A stretch of 64,000 nt of DNA from Siphonodentalium dalli (taxonomy: Eukaryota; Mollusca; Scaphopoda; Gadilida; Siphonodentaliidae): contig CP136066.1 in NCBI GenBank assembly GCA_032622095.1, positions 200,592,978 through 200,656,977 on the forward strand. Direction: 5' to 3'. The notes beneath the pieces were generated by a model. The model was not told the DNA's origin and did no database searches. It was given only the letters and a program-made list of their open reading frames with translations. Positions 45,540-57,640 of this stretch are shown here, one piece after another (within the stretch, counting starts at the first letter, position 1; each line of letters starts with the position of its first letter). The position numbers were made by a program, and so were the translations under genes.

Positions 45540-46165
45540 TCAAAAAGCCTGGCTTGCGAACTCATTTTAGGTACTGACATTTGTGCAAATTAGCCACGTG
45601 ACGTCGTCCATTTGCACCAAAAATAATAAGCACAAAAAATAAGTCCAATAACTCTGCTGAACATATCCGACCGGACCTGGTTTGCGAATTCGTTCTAGAT
45701 ACTGGTCATGTGAACTCATATACCAAAAATCTTTTAAATCCGTTGACATTTGTGGAAATGAGCCATGTGACGTCGTCTATTTGCTATTTGGTAAATTCGA
45801 CAAAAATAATAAACAAAGTCCAATAACTCCGGTAAAATATTCGGCGGACCTGGCTTGCGAACTCATTCTAGGTAATGGTCAGGTGAACTCATATACCAAA
45901 TATCTTTGAAATCTGTTGAGATTTGTGAAAATGAGCCCTGTGACGTCGTCTATTTGCTATTTGGTAAATTCGACAAAAATAATAAACAAAGTCCAATAAC
46001 TCCGGTAAAAATATTCGACCGGACCTGGCTTGCGAACTCATTCTAGGCACTGGTCAGGTGAACTCATATACCACAAATCCGTTGACATTTGTTCAAGTTA
46101 TGACTCTTACAAATTCGGGACGGACGGCTCGAACGGAACCCATTCCTATAAATTTTCAATTTGGC
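45540..46165 (+). repeat. Pearl-like tandem array, 131-176 bp units, near the IgGFc exon
   Basis: CCTGGYTTGCGAAYTC recurs at about 45547, 45678, 45849 and 46025. Other shared blocks are GTGACGTCGTCTATTTG, ACAAAAATAATAAACAAAGT and GAACTCATATACCAAA. The array closes with TTGTTCAAGTTATGAC and GGGACGGACGG, the same closing formula as the 21547 array. It lies in the presumed upstream intron of the IgGFc gene. Confidence 0.8.
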
Positions 46166-46199
46166 GGGGGATAACAAAAATAAATGTTAATAAAGTGTG

Positions 46200-46290
46200 A
46201 TCAGGAGTCAGGGCCTTTATCACCAGAACCAGGTCCAATTACAGATATATATATACAACAACCAGGTCCAATTACAGATACATATATACA
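46200..46290 (+). repeat. Short duplicated block CCAGGTCCAATTACAGATA
   Basis: AACCAGGTCCAATTACAGAT occurs at about 46228 and 46260, 32 bp apart, each followed by an ATATATACA tail. Confidence 0.8.
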
Positions 46291-46659
46291 CGCATACGTG
46301 ACGTGTGTTATCGTGTTCTTGCTAAATGATAGGAAAAACTCTTTTATTTCCAATGCAAACACATAGGTATACATTAAACAGAAACAGCATGATAAACAAT
46401 TAGATATTTATGTAGTATATTTGGGGAGCAGTGTAGTCTAACAAGACTGTCTTTCTGCCATCTCCTCTGAGTCGAATTCCAATTGATAAATAATATGACT
46501 ATACGCTAGCGTAATTAACGAACCACAGCTAAACACACGCATAAGCTGGGATATATATGTGTCTTTTTGATCCTATAAAATAACTTCATAGATACGTAGT
46601 CCCATCAAATAATATTACATGAGGCGATTGAGGCCTTATATCGTGTTGTGATTGTGATA

Positions 46660-46735
46660 TATTACACTCCAGATATTGACTGTACATATACCTCTCGGAA
46701 CATGTGAATTCATGTCTATAGAGAAATAAAGCCTA
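46660..46735 (+). mobile_element. LINE 3' tail fragment
   Basis: GAACATGTGAATTCATGTCTA followed by GAAATAAA resembles the 3' end of the split LINE near 61265 (TAACATGTTAATTCATGTCGA then GCAATAAA). It is a dead 3' fragment of the same family. Confidence 0.5.
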
Positions 46736-47300
46736 TAGCATAGGGTTCATCGACAGGGTGGGTCCTATAGAAATTTCGTGTATACATTTGGTCAATCATA
46801 TCATACATCATAGCATGTGAGAAATCAGAGATTCACAATGCAAACAGACTAATTGGCTATTGAAAAGGGACGCCACACCCAGCCAAAGACTATATGTATA
46901 TTTTGTTCCGATGATGCTATTGAAGATGAAAAACACTTTCTTTTGGAATGTAATGCTTACTGCACACCGCGGCTTGAACTAATAACTCATATGAAGACAC
47001 AGTTCCCAGGCTTTGAAAACATGACACAAACTGAACAGCTTGTCAAAATCCTATCCAACAATATTTCAAATTCATGCACTTCAATTTGTCATATAATCCG
47101 AAAATCATTTTCCGCACGCGATGAGCATCGCCTCATAAATCAATGAATAAATGACGAGACGACCCTATGCACATTCAGTTTTACTAAGGTTATATGTTGC
47201 CATCTATTATTATATCATGTGTTATATTGTTCAATGTACAACTATATGTTATTAGGTTGCATAATGTCCTTATAAGGATGTTTTGCCTATTAAACGTAAA
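46735..47300 (+). pseudogene. LINE ORF2 C-terminal fragment with zinc knuckle
   Basis: The C-terminal tip of a non-LTR retrotransposon polyprotein. RIHNANRL in one frame joins AIEKGRHTQPKTICIFC in another across a small indel near 46850. Then comes a Cys-Cys-His-Cys knuckle (CIFC..EDEKHFLLEC) with the usual spacing, and the frame ends at 47146. The remainder (GCATAATGTCC..TATTAAACG) is 3' UTR-like. No RT core is present, so this is a 5'-truncated insertion of a different family from the two larger LINEs. Confidence 0.65.
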
Positions 47301-48238
47301 CTTAGACTACGAGCTCACCGACTCAGACTTAAAACCCAAATAAAACACTTTTAAAAGCCGTTCTTTTTGTACAAATTATTATAGAATATAAACTACCAAC
47401 ATCAAACTGAAAGTATTCAAAAGTCAAGACTGTTAGTTGTTGTCTAGATGGGAGTATTTTACTGAAATTAATCATTATATTATTGACGCTGTGTGCGCAA
47501 TCCGACTGAGATGTGTACTATACGAAGAAGCTTCACCATGTTCATTTCATGCATAAAATGTCATTATGTCGATTTCAACGAAACTCGACGAACAACGTCA
47601 ACGTCATCATGTAGTTTTCACCATCGACCGAATTTGCGAGAACCTGAATGTATGTTCTGCTTTGTTCATAAGTATGTGTTTCTTGTCGATTCATGAAAAT
47701 AGAAGGATACATGAGGGCTATCAGTCACGTACGTACTATGTAATATTAGGATAATTTAAACACGATATAATAACGTTTGCTTGCATCACGAATTTCGATT
47801 TCGATTCCAGTATTGTCTCCAGCCCAGCCAGAGTGATTGAAATTTTCCCATTGCACGCGACAGTTATATTTTAAGCCACTCCAATGCAAATATTTGACAG
47901 TCCATAGTATGTTATAATTATGTTCTCAATAAAATGTAACCGCGGCTACGAATGAACGTCACTGTGCATAACTCCGATAGTAACTCCCTTCATTTTGGAA
48001 GACGCACACGTTTATTTCAGATTACGACATTAATGCTTTAAGCCCACCGATCGACTGTGCTCGCAAAAATTCAAAACAGCTGTGTCGTATTAGATAATAA
48101 TTGGTGACGTCACAAAATCAGATATAGTTTATATACGACCCAAACCGCCCGGCTTTGGTTCGTTATAACATGAAATCGCATAAGTCTTGTACAGCACATG
48201 TGCAGAAGAGCATGAAATTACTTTAAAATTGTGTAAGC
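47301..48238. other. No gene seen
   Basis: Competing short frames 47493-47696 and 47566-47754 show no domain. Nothing else was recognised. Confidence 0.4.
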
Positions 48239-50163
48239 CTGGGCCCTGTTTCATGAAGGCAACTTATGACATAGTTGGGACTTAAGATGGTCATAAGTTC
48301 AAACTTCAATCATAAGTGCGTTTCTCGAACAAAGTCTTAACCTAAGATGGTCTTAACTTTGGTCTTAACTTTAAGACTGATGTGAGGTGTCATAAGATAA
48401 TCTTAAAGTTAAGACCTACGTTGTGATCCGCAGTTGGCCCGACATGTGGATGGGATCTAGTTCATGTATATATTATTATAAACACATTTAACTGAATAAC
48501 ACCTTGCTAGCACGGAGGGGTGTTTCAGAAATGGTAGTAATTAATAACCAACTGGTAAGCTATAGCAGTGACGTGGCCAGTGGTTGCAAGATTGGCGGTG
48601 TGTCCGCTACTAACTGTAAACCGCCAAGACCGGACTATATATACATTTCTAATTGCTGTAAAAAAAAGAATATATTTGCATAGAGTTGAACATCATTTGC
48701 GATTCAATCACCCAATCGCAATGTAGACAATAATCATGTTGAGACAATTAGTCCGAACATGATAATAGTGAATGATTTATACTCAGTTTTTGTATATAAA
48801 TGCTTATGTCAGCTATTATTATTATTATTATTTACTTGCCTTTCTATATTATTATGTTATAATTTGATTGTAAAAATGTATTGTATATGTACCCCGTATA
48901 TATATTAACAAGATAATAATACATAATATGTGTTATTTTATTATTATTATGTATATTATCATAATCTATTAACTATGAAATAAAAAGATATATAGCATGT
49001 ATATAGTATACGGACCGCGCGGGCACACCGGGATCCGCGAAAGAACATATAATATCACTGTGAACTGGCCCCCAGACCCCTGGAGGAATTACTAAAATAC
49101 CAATATAGACTATACCAGTGGTATAGTCTATATTGGTATTTAGTAATTTTCCCCAGGGGCCTGTGAACCGGCCGTCTGTTCACGTGTTGTTAATTATAAA
49201 CGCTCTTTATTAGAAGTCGTTGATTTGGTTTTTATTAAAACATATATGCAGAATATCGTTCAACGTAACGTACTTTCGAAGTTCATACGCAGTTTGTTAA
49301 TTATAACAGGCGTTTAGCACATTTGTCAACAGAACCAGAGCAAATGGCACTAACATCATTTATATATGGCTTCTACAAGTATGTCTCAGATTGGAGATAA
49401 GTCTATTTGGAGCACGATATGAAGTCCTATTCACATTATAGCAATATAAATAAAGAGCGTTTTGTGTTAGTATTCCATGAATGTTGGCAATCAATAAAGA
49501 GCGTTTAGCTCAGTGCTTCCATTGTGGTGTATTGTATGTGTATGCCGTCGTGGCGACATATTCGGTGTCCTGGTATTATAGATGCTTCAAAGACGTATAA
49601 TGTATTAGAACCTAATATCAGCATTGAAAGGAGCGAGCATATGTCTCGCGTCGCCTCAATGGCATGTTATATGGGTGAAGGTTCACATTCTGAGTTAGGA
49701 TGTATAAGTCCCTTTAATAACTGAAATAATATATTTGAGCTCGTTACGTTTGTATAAAATAGGCATTGGAAGCATGCAGCTATGTGTGGATGGGGTCTGA
49801 TGCGAAAACACAGTTAAAAAGCGCGCTCGTGCAGTTAAGTATGCATCAGTCATTATACTGATTATCGCCCTTGCATTAAAATATCATAATTATTCTTAGA
49901 CACGCCCTAGTATCTGTCACCAGACACTGTACCTAGGCAAATAAAATACACAGAACCAACATTTTCTGTGCATAGCTGTAATAAATTGTCGAGAGCCAGT
50001 CTAAAAGCGCGCAAACTTAAATTACTACTTAAGTAGGACTTAATCTTGTTTTGTGAAACGCGTTCTTGAAACGGAAAAGTTACATCATAAGATCCACCTT
50101 AGATCTTAGATTAAGTCCATCTTAAGATAATCTTATGACATTGCTTCATGAAACAGGCCCCAG
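48239..50163. mobile_element. 1.9-kb TIR element (GGGCCTGTTTCATGAAG termini)
   Basis: The left terminus CTGGGCCCTGTTTCATGAAG is inverted at the right as CTTCATGAAACAGGCCCCAG. Inside both, similar TTAAGATGGTCTTAA-type subterminal repeats occur (48290-48420; 50090-50145). The inner part has no transposase frame. No target duplication was resolved, so the superfamily is open. A palindrome (49077-49159) is nested in it. Confidence 0.65.
49077..49159. mobile_element. Nested 83-bp palindrome
   Basis: CCCCTGGAGGAATTACTAAA..ATACCAATATAGACTATACCA is followed by its inverse ending CCCCAGGGG. The arms are about 40 bp. Confidence 0.8.
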
Positions 50164-50605
50164 TTATATATACTACTCGACCCGAAGAATAAGACAGAAT
50201 TATTTTGAGTTCTGAGTGTCGAGCAGTTTATTAATGGATGAAGTTTTAGGGAATACTGTTTCATTGAGTTCAGTGCAACTAGTTAAATAGAAATATGTAT
50301 CTGCATATAACCATCGCTTGATCTGCTGGTGGTAAACCTATAATTTGTTATTGGTAGATTGGCCATGTAGTGTGACAACATATGGAACATTCCACATATA
50401 TTCGTTAGTGGGAGAGACTTAAGGGTGCCAAGAGACAATGTGACTACAGCACAAGTTAAACAAGAACACCATAGTCAGAACTGTTAACGCCCTCAAGGTC
50501 ATATTATGAGGCATATATAAAATATAAAATATACTCGTTTCATTAATGCACCGCCTCAGAATTCAGTTAAAACAACTAATCCTTCAAATTATCACAACAA
50601 CCTGT
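50164..50605. other. No gene seen
   Basis: AT-rich non-coding sequence. Confidence 0.4.
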
Positions 50606-50828
50606 TACATTATAATTCTTTAATGTCAAGCTTTCGGCCCGAGCTGGACCTTCATCGGGACAGTCGAAATATTAGAACTACATATTCACAGTGACCTCAC
50701 CGTAATAACGGACCTGGTTCATTCTGTAATTGATTGCTGTACTGTGAAGATGTAGTTCTAATATTTCGACTGTCCTGGTGAAGGTCCAGCTCGGGCCGAA
50801 AGCTTGACACGAAAGAGTTATAATGTAC
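50606..50828. mobile_element. Inverted-repeat element with about 80-bp arms
   Basis: TTACATTATAATTCTTTAAT, GTCAAGCTTTCGGCCCGAGC, CTGGACCTTCATC..GTCGAAATATTAGAACTACAT is inverted after a 60-bp centre as ATGTAGTTCTAATATTTCGAC...GCTCGGGCCGAAAGCTTGAC. The arms differ at only a few bases. The 50678-50926 minus frame crosses it and is not a gene. Confidence 0.82.
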
Positions 50829-51035
50829 AGTGTATTATAATAACGTCCCTGATCTGGAGGACAATGGCTGCTATGAATTATATTACAACAACAACAGCTC
50901 ATCACTGAAGTTTTCTCATTCACCACACCAGAAAGCCTGTAATTGCGGATAAAAACTCTATAATCGGATTAAGCACACACCCGATACTTCGCAATACGAC
51001 CTTTAGTCTACATTCCAACTGAGACATTCTTGAAT

Positions 51036-51250
51036 TGAATTGAATTGTTTATTTGCAAAATTCAACATCGAAGTTGTAACATGCTACAACCTATATACAT
51101 ATATACAAAACAAACAATACATAACATGTATGTACATCAATAAATTATTCTATCATATTGTATTGTATTAATAATGACACACAATACATAATATCTATGT
51201 ACATCAATAAATTATTCCATCATATTGTATGGTATTAATAATAAAGGCAA
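51036..51250 (-). mobile_element. Probable LINE 3' end with (CAATT)n tail, minus strand
   Basis: Read on the minus strand, AAATAAACAATTCAATTCAATTC is a pentamer tail following an AATAAA-like block, typical of 5'-truncated non-LTR elements. The body contains a two-copy 66-bp repeat (ATGTACATCAATAAATTATT at about 51131 and 51198). Confidence 0.5.
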
Positions 51251-51331
51251 ATAAACTAATACATTCAGGAATATGTTTCTTGAATGGTATATAAGTCATA
51301 TATATCTATTTTATATATAGTATATAGATAG

Positions 51332-51487
51332 AACCGCATGAGTGTCTGGATTTTGACGAAATTATCGCATAAGATTTGTTGGCGGAGCGATACCTCGAGT
51401 GCGGGACGCAGTCCCGCACGAGAGCTATCGCGTTCCGCCCACAAATCGAGTGCGATAATTCGTCAAACTCCAGACACTCATGCGGTT
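51332..51487. mobile_element. 156-bp foldback palindrome
   Basis: AACCGCATGAGTGTCTGGA..TTTGACGAA.TTATCGCA is inverted as TGCGATAATTCGTCAAA..TCCAGACACTCATGCGGTT. The centre is GTGCGGGACGCAGTCCCGCAC. It is a perfect hairpin former with a GC-rich tip. Confidence 0.85.
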
Positions 51488-52249
51488 ATACTTTTATTAC
51501 ATATCTCCGTATTACAGTAAGTTGACTCACAATCGTACATCTCCGGTACAGAAAATGTGAATTTAATTGAGTTTTAACGGCATTTTAGGGTTAACACAAC
51601 AATCAGACAGGGAGCCTGTCTATCCGCGAGTGAACTTGACCAATCTTTACCCGCTAAAAGGTGTTAATTGGGTTTTCCCAGATTTTCCAAAAATATAACC
51701 CAATCAGCGCGCTGCGATTTCGGCAAGTGGGTTGTCGCCCTTGCGTTGAAAGTTGAAAAAGTAAAAATAGTAACGGCGAGAGCCAGTCTAACAACAATGA
51801 ATGAAATAGTTCCGTCGACAGATTGCACTAGTGCGATTCTGAGAATTATCACACGCCTGGAATGCGAATTACGTTGATAGATATGTAATAAAATATAATA
51901 CTAGCGTCATGTTAACTTTTTGAACGCCAATTTTAAGAAAATGCTCAATCTTTTCAATATACTAATATTTAGCAGTGACAAGCTTATAACACGTGTGTTT
52001 TGGTCCAGACGCTACTCATACCCAGGAATTCGAAGTTAAGGGTGTCCGGTACACAAATAATCAGTGAATTATTAAAAACATCATAATATAAATAATACAT
52101 AACATAAGACAAAATAAGAGGCAATCTATTGGTTGGCATAAGATAAGCTTAGCCCAATACGAGAGGGAACGTGTTTTGATTCTCACCTTTATGAATAAAA
52201 CCAATGGAATCACAATGTAATAATGTAGCGTGGTTTAGAGTAGTCGCCC
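51488..52249. other. No gene seen
   Basis: The open frames 51664-51852 and 51668-51877 overlap on opposite strands and have no domain. GATAGATATGTAATAAAA near 51876 resembles the inverse of the sequence at 51490, perhaps an outer terminus of the palindromic element. Confidence 0.35.
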
Positions 52250-53487
52250 GTACACCATGGCTACTCGTTGGGACTGTATATATACCCCCAACATGTACCC
52301 GATATGCTGACGATGATTGGGCTGTACAAATTAGCCTAGAACATAGTTAATTTCCGCGAGAAAACAGACCACACTTTACTAACCGGAGATTTCAATGTGC
52401 GGACCAAATGTCTAAATGACACATTGAATGTATATATAAGCGAGCGAGATGTACGCCACTCGACCTGTTCTGGTGTAATGCTAGATTATTTGTGCAATAT
52501 TTCTGATGAAAATTCAGCAAGTGCGTTTACAATTCCCGAAAGATGTAGTGAAGATACTGGAAATGTGAATAGCTATGGATACAAACTTATCGATGTTTGT
52601 GTAAACTGTAAAATCAAAATAATGAATGGAATATGCCGAGATGATAGAGGAGTCGGTAGACTTATACATGTCGTGATAAAAGTGTTATCGATTATGCGAT
52701 TGGGAATGTAGCGTTATTTAAAGAAGTAGTGAACTTTAGAGTTCTAGATTTCTCTGCTCTAACTTCCGATATTCACAACAGTATTCACATAGAACTCGGT
52801 TTTAATAGAGATAACACACATGGGGAAGTTACGCGAAATATGGTTTCCACAGAAACACAATCTTCGGATACAAGCACGCGCACGAGACCAAATCGTTGAA
52901 ACTCTATACACACGCTGTATATATATGCACAATGTAGACATACAGGTTGTGGGGGGGGGACTAAACACTAAACTAGATAACCTCCGAGAATGTGAATCGA
53001 ATATAACACGGGAGGATGTAAATGATATATGCCAAGAGATAGATGTACTCTTGTTGGATACTGCCCTTAAAACTTGTGGAGCATCAAATAAAAAGCGCAC
53101 AGGTAATACAAGAAAGCAATAAAATAAAAAATCGTGGTTTGATGAAGACTGTAGGAAACAACGCGAAGAATTTAATAGGATCAAAAAGCAATATGACTGT
53201 ACCCGGAATAAACACAATAAAGAGACATTGCGAGAGGATAGTAACGATTACCGCAAAACAATGGACCGCAAGATTAGGGAGGCACGCACGTATAACATAG
53301 TCAAACTACGTAACCTACGCACCGTAACCAACAATGAATTTTGGCAGAAATTTAATGAACTTGTTGATGCTGAGGGCCAAAACTCCAATCGGTCAAATAA
53401 TAAAGTAAGCAGCAATGCGTTTCTTGAACAATTTAAGAAAATTAATGAAGGATTAGACGATAACGCGAATTTAGATGCTCATATTTA

Positions 53488-53605
53488 ACACTTTTTTAGC
53501 GACGTTGACCTATAAGTGAACTGAACAATGAAATAACACGGTCAGAAATCCACGAAGCGATCTCAAAATTAAAAAATAATAAGTCATCGGGTTTGGACGA
53601 CCTCC
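53488..53605 (+). other. LINE RT N-terminal segment directly before the MITE
   Basis: After the stop at 53486 the frame reopens as ELNNEITRSEIHEAISKLKN, then NKSSGLDDLL, the conserved entry to the RT domain. It belongs to the pseudogene 52250-54014 and is listed separately because it fixes the reading phase across the MITE. Confidence 0.75.
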
Positions 53606-53960
53606 TTAACCCTTTACCCAAACAGAACGGCCCTGTGCCAATGCATTCTCTTATATATGCGAATCGACCATAGGTCGCCTCGCATATATAAGAGAATGCA
53701 TGGCTTAACACATTAAAAATTATCAAATTGTTTTTTTAGGCCAATGCATTCTCTTATATATATATGCGACCTATGGTCGACTCGCATATATAAGAAAATG
53801 CATTGGCACAGGGCATAACTGTAACCATCACAATGTGGTCAATGAACTGGTTCCAATAATATCCATATGTGTATTGTGTTATTGAGACAGACCGAAGATA
53901 TTTTAGGCTGTTGAAGCTTTATATGGGCGTTTTTAGCCGGTTTGTTGTGTAAAGGGTTAA
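53606..53960 (+). mobile_element. TTAA-flanked double-hairpin MITE, copy B, inside the LINE
   Basis: TTAA, CCCTTTACCCAAACAGAA ... TTTGTTGTGTAAAGGG, TTAA with two CCAATGCATTCTCTTATATA hairpins. It splits a conserved LINE codon stretch; removal with one TTAA leaves the reading frame continuous. This gives independent proof of its ends. Confidence 0.92.
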
Positions 53961-54940
53961 CGAATATATTAAACACTCCGTGGATATAATGATAGACGTA
54001 TATTTTAACTTATTTCAGCCAAACCTTGGCTGTTTATTTCACACCGGTTTCTGGGATAACCTGTGTGTCGACTGAGAACCTGCGTGTCAATTGAGGAGAA
54101 CACACGGAGGATTTGTGTAAATGTTAGCCCAAACGACATTTCTAAGTAACGACGGCTTTGTTGTTTATTTCGAGGAATAATACCGCATCATATGAATTCA
54201 GCCCAAATATATTGACAGGTGTCAAGGGTCTAACTCTATACTGAGCAATACAAAACTAATATTAATAAATACCGAGTATATTTAATTTATCGCCAATGGG
54301 TCGTTTATGTGCGTTTAAGAGTGTATTTATGCCTAAAGCAAAGTGAAATAACGATCTTAAAATGAATTGGCCGGTATATTTTATTAGTTATCAGGGTTAA
54401 CAGGGTCGTAGTTGCATAAATTACAATATAGTTTATGTTTATGCTAAGATAACTTGATCGGTATTGAGGTTAACACAAATCCCATATATGGAAATTCCAA
54501 ATATGGAAAGTGACGTGCACAAAACAGCTGCATCCTGGTTATCTGGGTCAGATATATTTATAGCGAAGAAATGTTGTCAAATTCCACGTCTGAATACGCG
54601 TCTTATTCTCACTTATATCAGTTTTATTCTATGTGTTGTTGTGTATTGTATTACTTTGATCAAGGTTGCGCTTTTGTTATTCTCACAAAAGGTAAATTTG
54701 ATGCGTGTTTGATGCGTGTTTACATTTCAAAATTGCGTCGGCCAATGGCCATGTACAGTAACACTACAGTGCGACGGAATTCCACATTCCTTAATTACGA
54801 GACTAATTTATCGAATGAGGTCAAATTTTCGCATATAACAAGACTCGTATGTTATTCTGCACCATTCTGACGAGTGCCGAATTTCATTTCGCATTATTTT
54901 CGTTATTATCGAAAAATAATCGTTCTCTATGCCTATTTAT

Positions 54941-55486
54941 TACATGATTCTACCCTTATTCCATTCAATAAACCCATTCTATAAATTGTGATAATAAACG
55001 TTCGTTTAATAACAGGAAATAGTGCCAGGTGACCTTTGACTTCCGGTTTGTGGTCTGTTAACATTCCATAAGCTACGTCTCAAAATACTATAGCTTCCAA
55101 TATTTTTCCAACAAACTATTTTGAATGAAGAGTTTGAAAAATTATATCATTAAAAATACGCCAATATATGCACCAAAGAGTCTTTATTTATCTTGGACTA
55201 TTTCTTTACGCGGTAAACAACGAATAGTTACGTGAAACGTCATCGCATGTCTTATAGAAGCCGATGTTAGTTTCGCGTCCCATTTGTTGATTTAAGTATG
55301 TTTTGTCGATGTTTTGGATCATGTAATAAATAGAATCTACAACTCGTCCCCAGTTTATAGCGAAAATTACAAAACTCGTCCAGTAAATTAGGTCTGGACC
55401 TCGCCAAAGGCTCGGCCCAGACCTAATTTACTGGACTCGTTTTGTAAATCCCGCTATAAACTGGGGACTCGTTGTAGATCCTCTAT
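54941..55486 (+). mobile_element. Foldback-tailed element F, copy 1
   Basis: About 545 bp matching 63091-63604 in inverse orientation over its full length. Shared blocks include CCATTCAATAAACCCATTCT, CTTCCAATATTTTTCCAACA, AAGAGTCTTTATTTATCT and TCCCATTTGTTGATTTA. The last 150 bp (55333-55480) form a long hairpin (CTACAACTCGTCCCCAGTTT..and inverse). Confidence 0.8.
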
Positions 55487-56333
55487 ATATGGACTGGAGA
55501 TTCCCATGTAAATTTTTTCAACCAAATAAAATTCATTGTTTTGCCAATTTCAAGCTAGTTTATAGCATGGTCATGGCATAATTTGGCCTAGCGAGTGTCG
55601 GTAGACGTTTCTTGAGTGTGCACAACAAATTTAGGTCCCAACGAAGCAGGCTAAAATCCTGAAATTTGTCAATTTTACTTTGCGTGTGAAGAAAATATTC
55701 ATTTAAACTTCCAAAATTGGTTGAAATATGCTCAACAACATTCAGTTGAATGGTGACATTATTTATAGTCACCGACTAACTTCCACGATGAATCAAATTT
55801 GTTTTTATTTGTGACAATTATGTCGCGAGAGATAAAAATGTAAAAATTTTAAAGAAAATGTTAAATTTTAGCTCATTTTAAGACTTTAATTGCTTGTAGA
55901 TCGGTATTAATTATCTTCGTCAATGATGTCATGTCACGCTTGTTAATAATTCATTTGTTCGGAAATACTTATTGGGGGTCGAAATGTATAAAATTTAACT
56001 ACCACCACTTCCAAAAACAACACCGATAAACAATAACGCTCTTTGTTCCATGCAATGGAAATGGCTATTTATTGTCCTGATATCATTGATATAAATGAAT
56101 GCCTAAAATTAGTATTATCCTGAAATAAATTTATGCCACTTTGGCGAACATGGGAACCACGGTACAATTTATGCCATTTAGGCAAACTTCAGAGTGAAAT
56201 CAGGGCTTATATTTCGGCGAGAATCCAAATCTAGATTCTCGTAAATATTCTCGCAAATTACCCTGGATTCTCGTGAAAAAGTATATATGGATTCTCGCAA
56301 AATCAGATGAAATATATGCCCTGGAAATATAGC

Positions 56334-57303
56334 AAATCGTTTAATGCTTTAGAATTTTTGTTTTCGGAGATTTATATATATGCTTAAAGACATATTATGG
56401 ACTTGTTATGGACTTTTTCGGGTGCGAGAAATTGATAAGTTAGTGCTCAGGCACTTTGCCAACCTGGGGAATGTTATCATTCTACTAACATCACTGAAAA
56501 TTTCCAAAAAAATCTGCCACACCACTTCATAGAGAACATCGTCTGAACTACTCCAAATTGTAAATATTTACATCTCGATTCGGGGCGCAACTATCAGCTA
56601 TAATTAAACAAAAATGATTTCGCCATCGAGAGTCATTGCATTTAACTAATATATAAGAATGACGTTGTGTATCATCCATTTGGATTAATATTCGTAACGA
56701 ATAACTACTTTGAGAAAGATTATTCTTAATTTCTATTTGATCACTCTGCCCGGTGTCTGCCGGAGTGTTTCACATCACTTTAATCAAGGAAGACTGTTCA
56801 GAAAAACTGTATTTCAAGAAATCGTTTAATGCTTTAGAATTTTGGTTTTCGGAGGTTTATATATATGCTTAAAGGCATATTATGGACTTGTTATGGACTT
56901 TTTCGGGTGCGAGAAATTGATAAGTTAGTGCTCAGGCACTTTGCCAACCTGGGGAATGTTATCATTCTACTAACATCACTGAAAATTTCCAAAAAAATCT
57001 ACAACCCCACTTCATAGAGAACATCGTCTGAACTACTCCAAATTGTAAATATTTACATCTCGATTCGGGGCGCAACTATCGGCTATAATTAAACAAAAAT
57101 GATATCGCCATCGAGAGTCATTGCATTTAACTAATATATAAGAATGACGTTGTGTATCATCCATTTGGATTAATATTCGTAACAAATAACTACTTTGAGA
57201 CAGATTATTCTTAATTTCTATTTGATCACTCTGCCCGTTGTCTGCCGGAGTGTTTCACATCACTTTAATCAAGGAAGACTGTTCAGAAAAACTGCATTTC
57301 AAG
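56334..57303 (+). repeat. Tandem duplication, 485-bp unit
   Basis: 56334-56818 and 56819-57303 align without length change and with only about ten substitutions (for example TTTTTGTTTTCGG against TTTTGGTTTTCGG). Both begin AAATCGTTTAATGCTTTAG and end CAGAAAAACTG(T/C)ATTTCAAG. The 3' block (CTCTGCCCGGTGTCTGCCGG) yields the open frames 57195-57395 and 57238-57444, which have no family. Confidence 0.95.
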
Positions 57304-57374
57304 ATCACCAAACAACTTTCCTTTTTAGGGCCACCACATCTTTCCAAAGATGTACTTCTTCCATTTTGCTATCA

Positions 57375-57640
57375 AAGACCGAAAAATGTCGTTAAACTAG
57401 AGATCCAAATACCCACTAAGGGCCCCTATATCTTGAAATATTAAAGACCGAGAATGTCGTTAAACTATAAAGACCGAAAAATGTCGTTAAACTAGAGATC
57501 CAAATACCCCCTATATCTTGAGATGTTATAAAGACCGAAAAATGTCATTAAACTATTAAAGACCGAAAAATGTCGTTAAACTAGAGATCCAAACATCCCC
57601 ATCCCCTATTTTTTTAGACAATTAAGAACGAAATATGTCG
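57375..57640 (+). repeat. Minisatellite AAAGACCGAAAAATGTCGTT
   Basis: Units of AAAGACCGAAAAATGTCGTT, AAACTAGAGATCCAAATACC and CCCTATATCTTGA recur, about six short units in a mosaic order. Confidence 0.85.

Larger units (their letters stand above)
52250..54014 (+). pseudogene. Split LINE, 5' part: endonuclease and RT N-terminus
   Basis: Endonuclease motifs HTLLTGDFNVRT (near 52378) and YGYKLIDVCVNCKIKIMNG, then RVLDFSALTSDIHNSIHIEL in another frame. Then the linker KSWFDEDCRKQREEFNRIKK, KLRNLRTVTNNEFWQKFNEL and the RT N-terminal EITRSEIHEAISKLKNNKSS, GLDDLLN. At DDLLN a TTAA MITE (53606-53960) interrupts; after it the frame resumes with EYIKHSVDIMIDVYFNL and stops fitting at about 54014. The matching continuation, FNLILDTGYFPEDW, is at 59159. 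Several frame changes show the copy is dead. Confidence 0.8.

Noticed and set aside
47493..47754. Two overlapping 62-67 codon frames
   Set aside because: No motif, no repeat relation, and the length is expected by chance.
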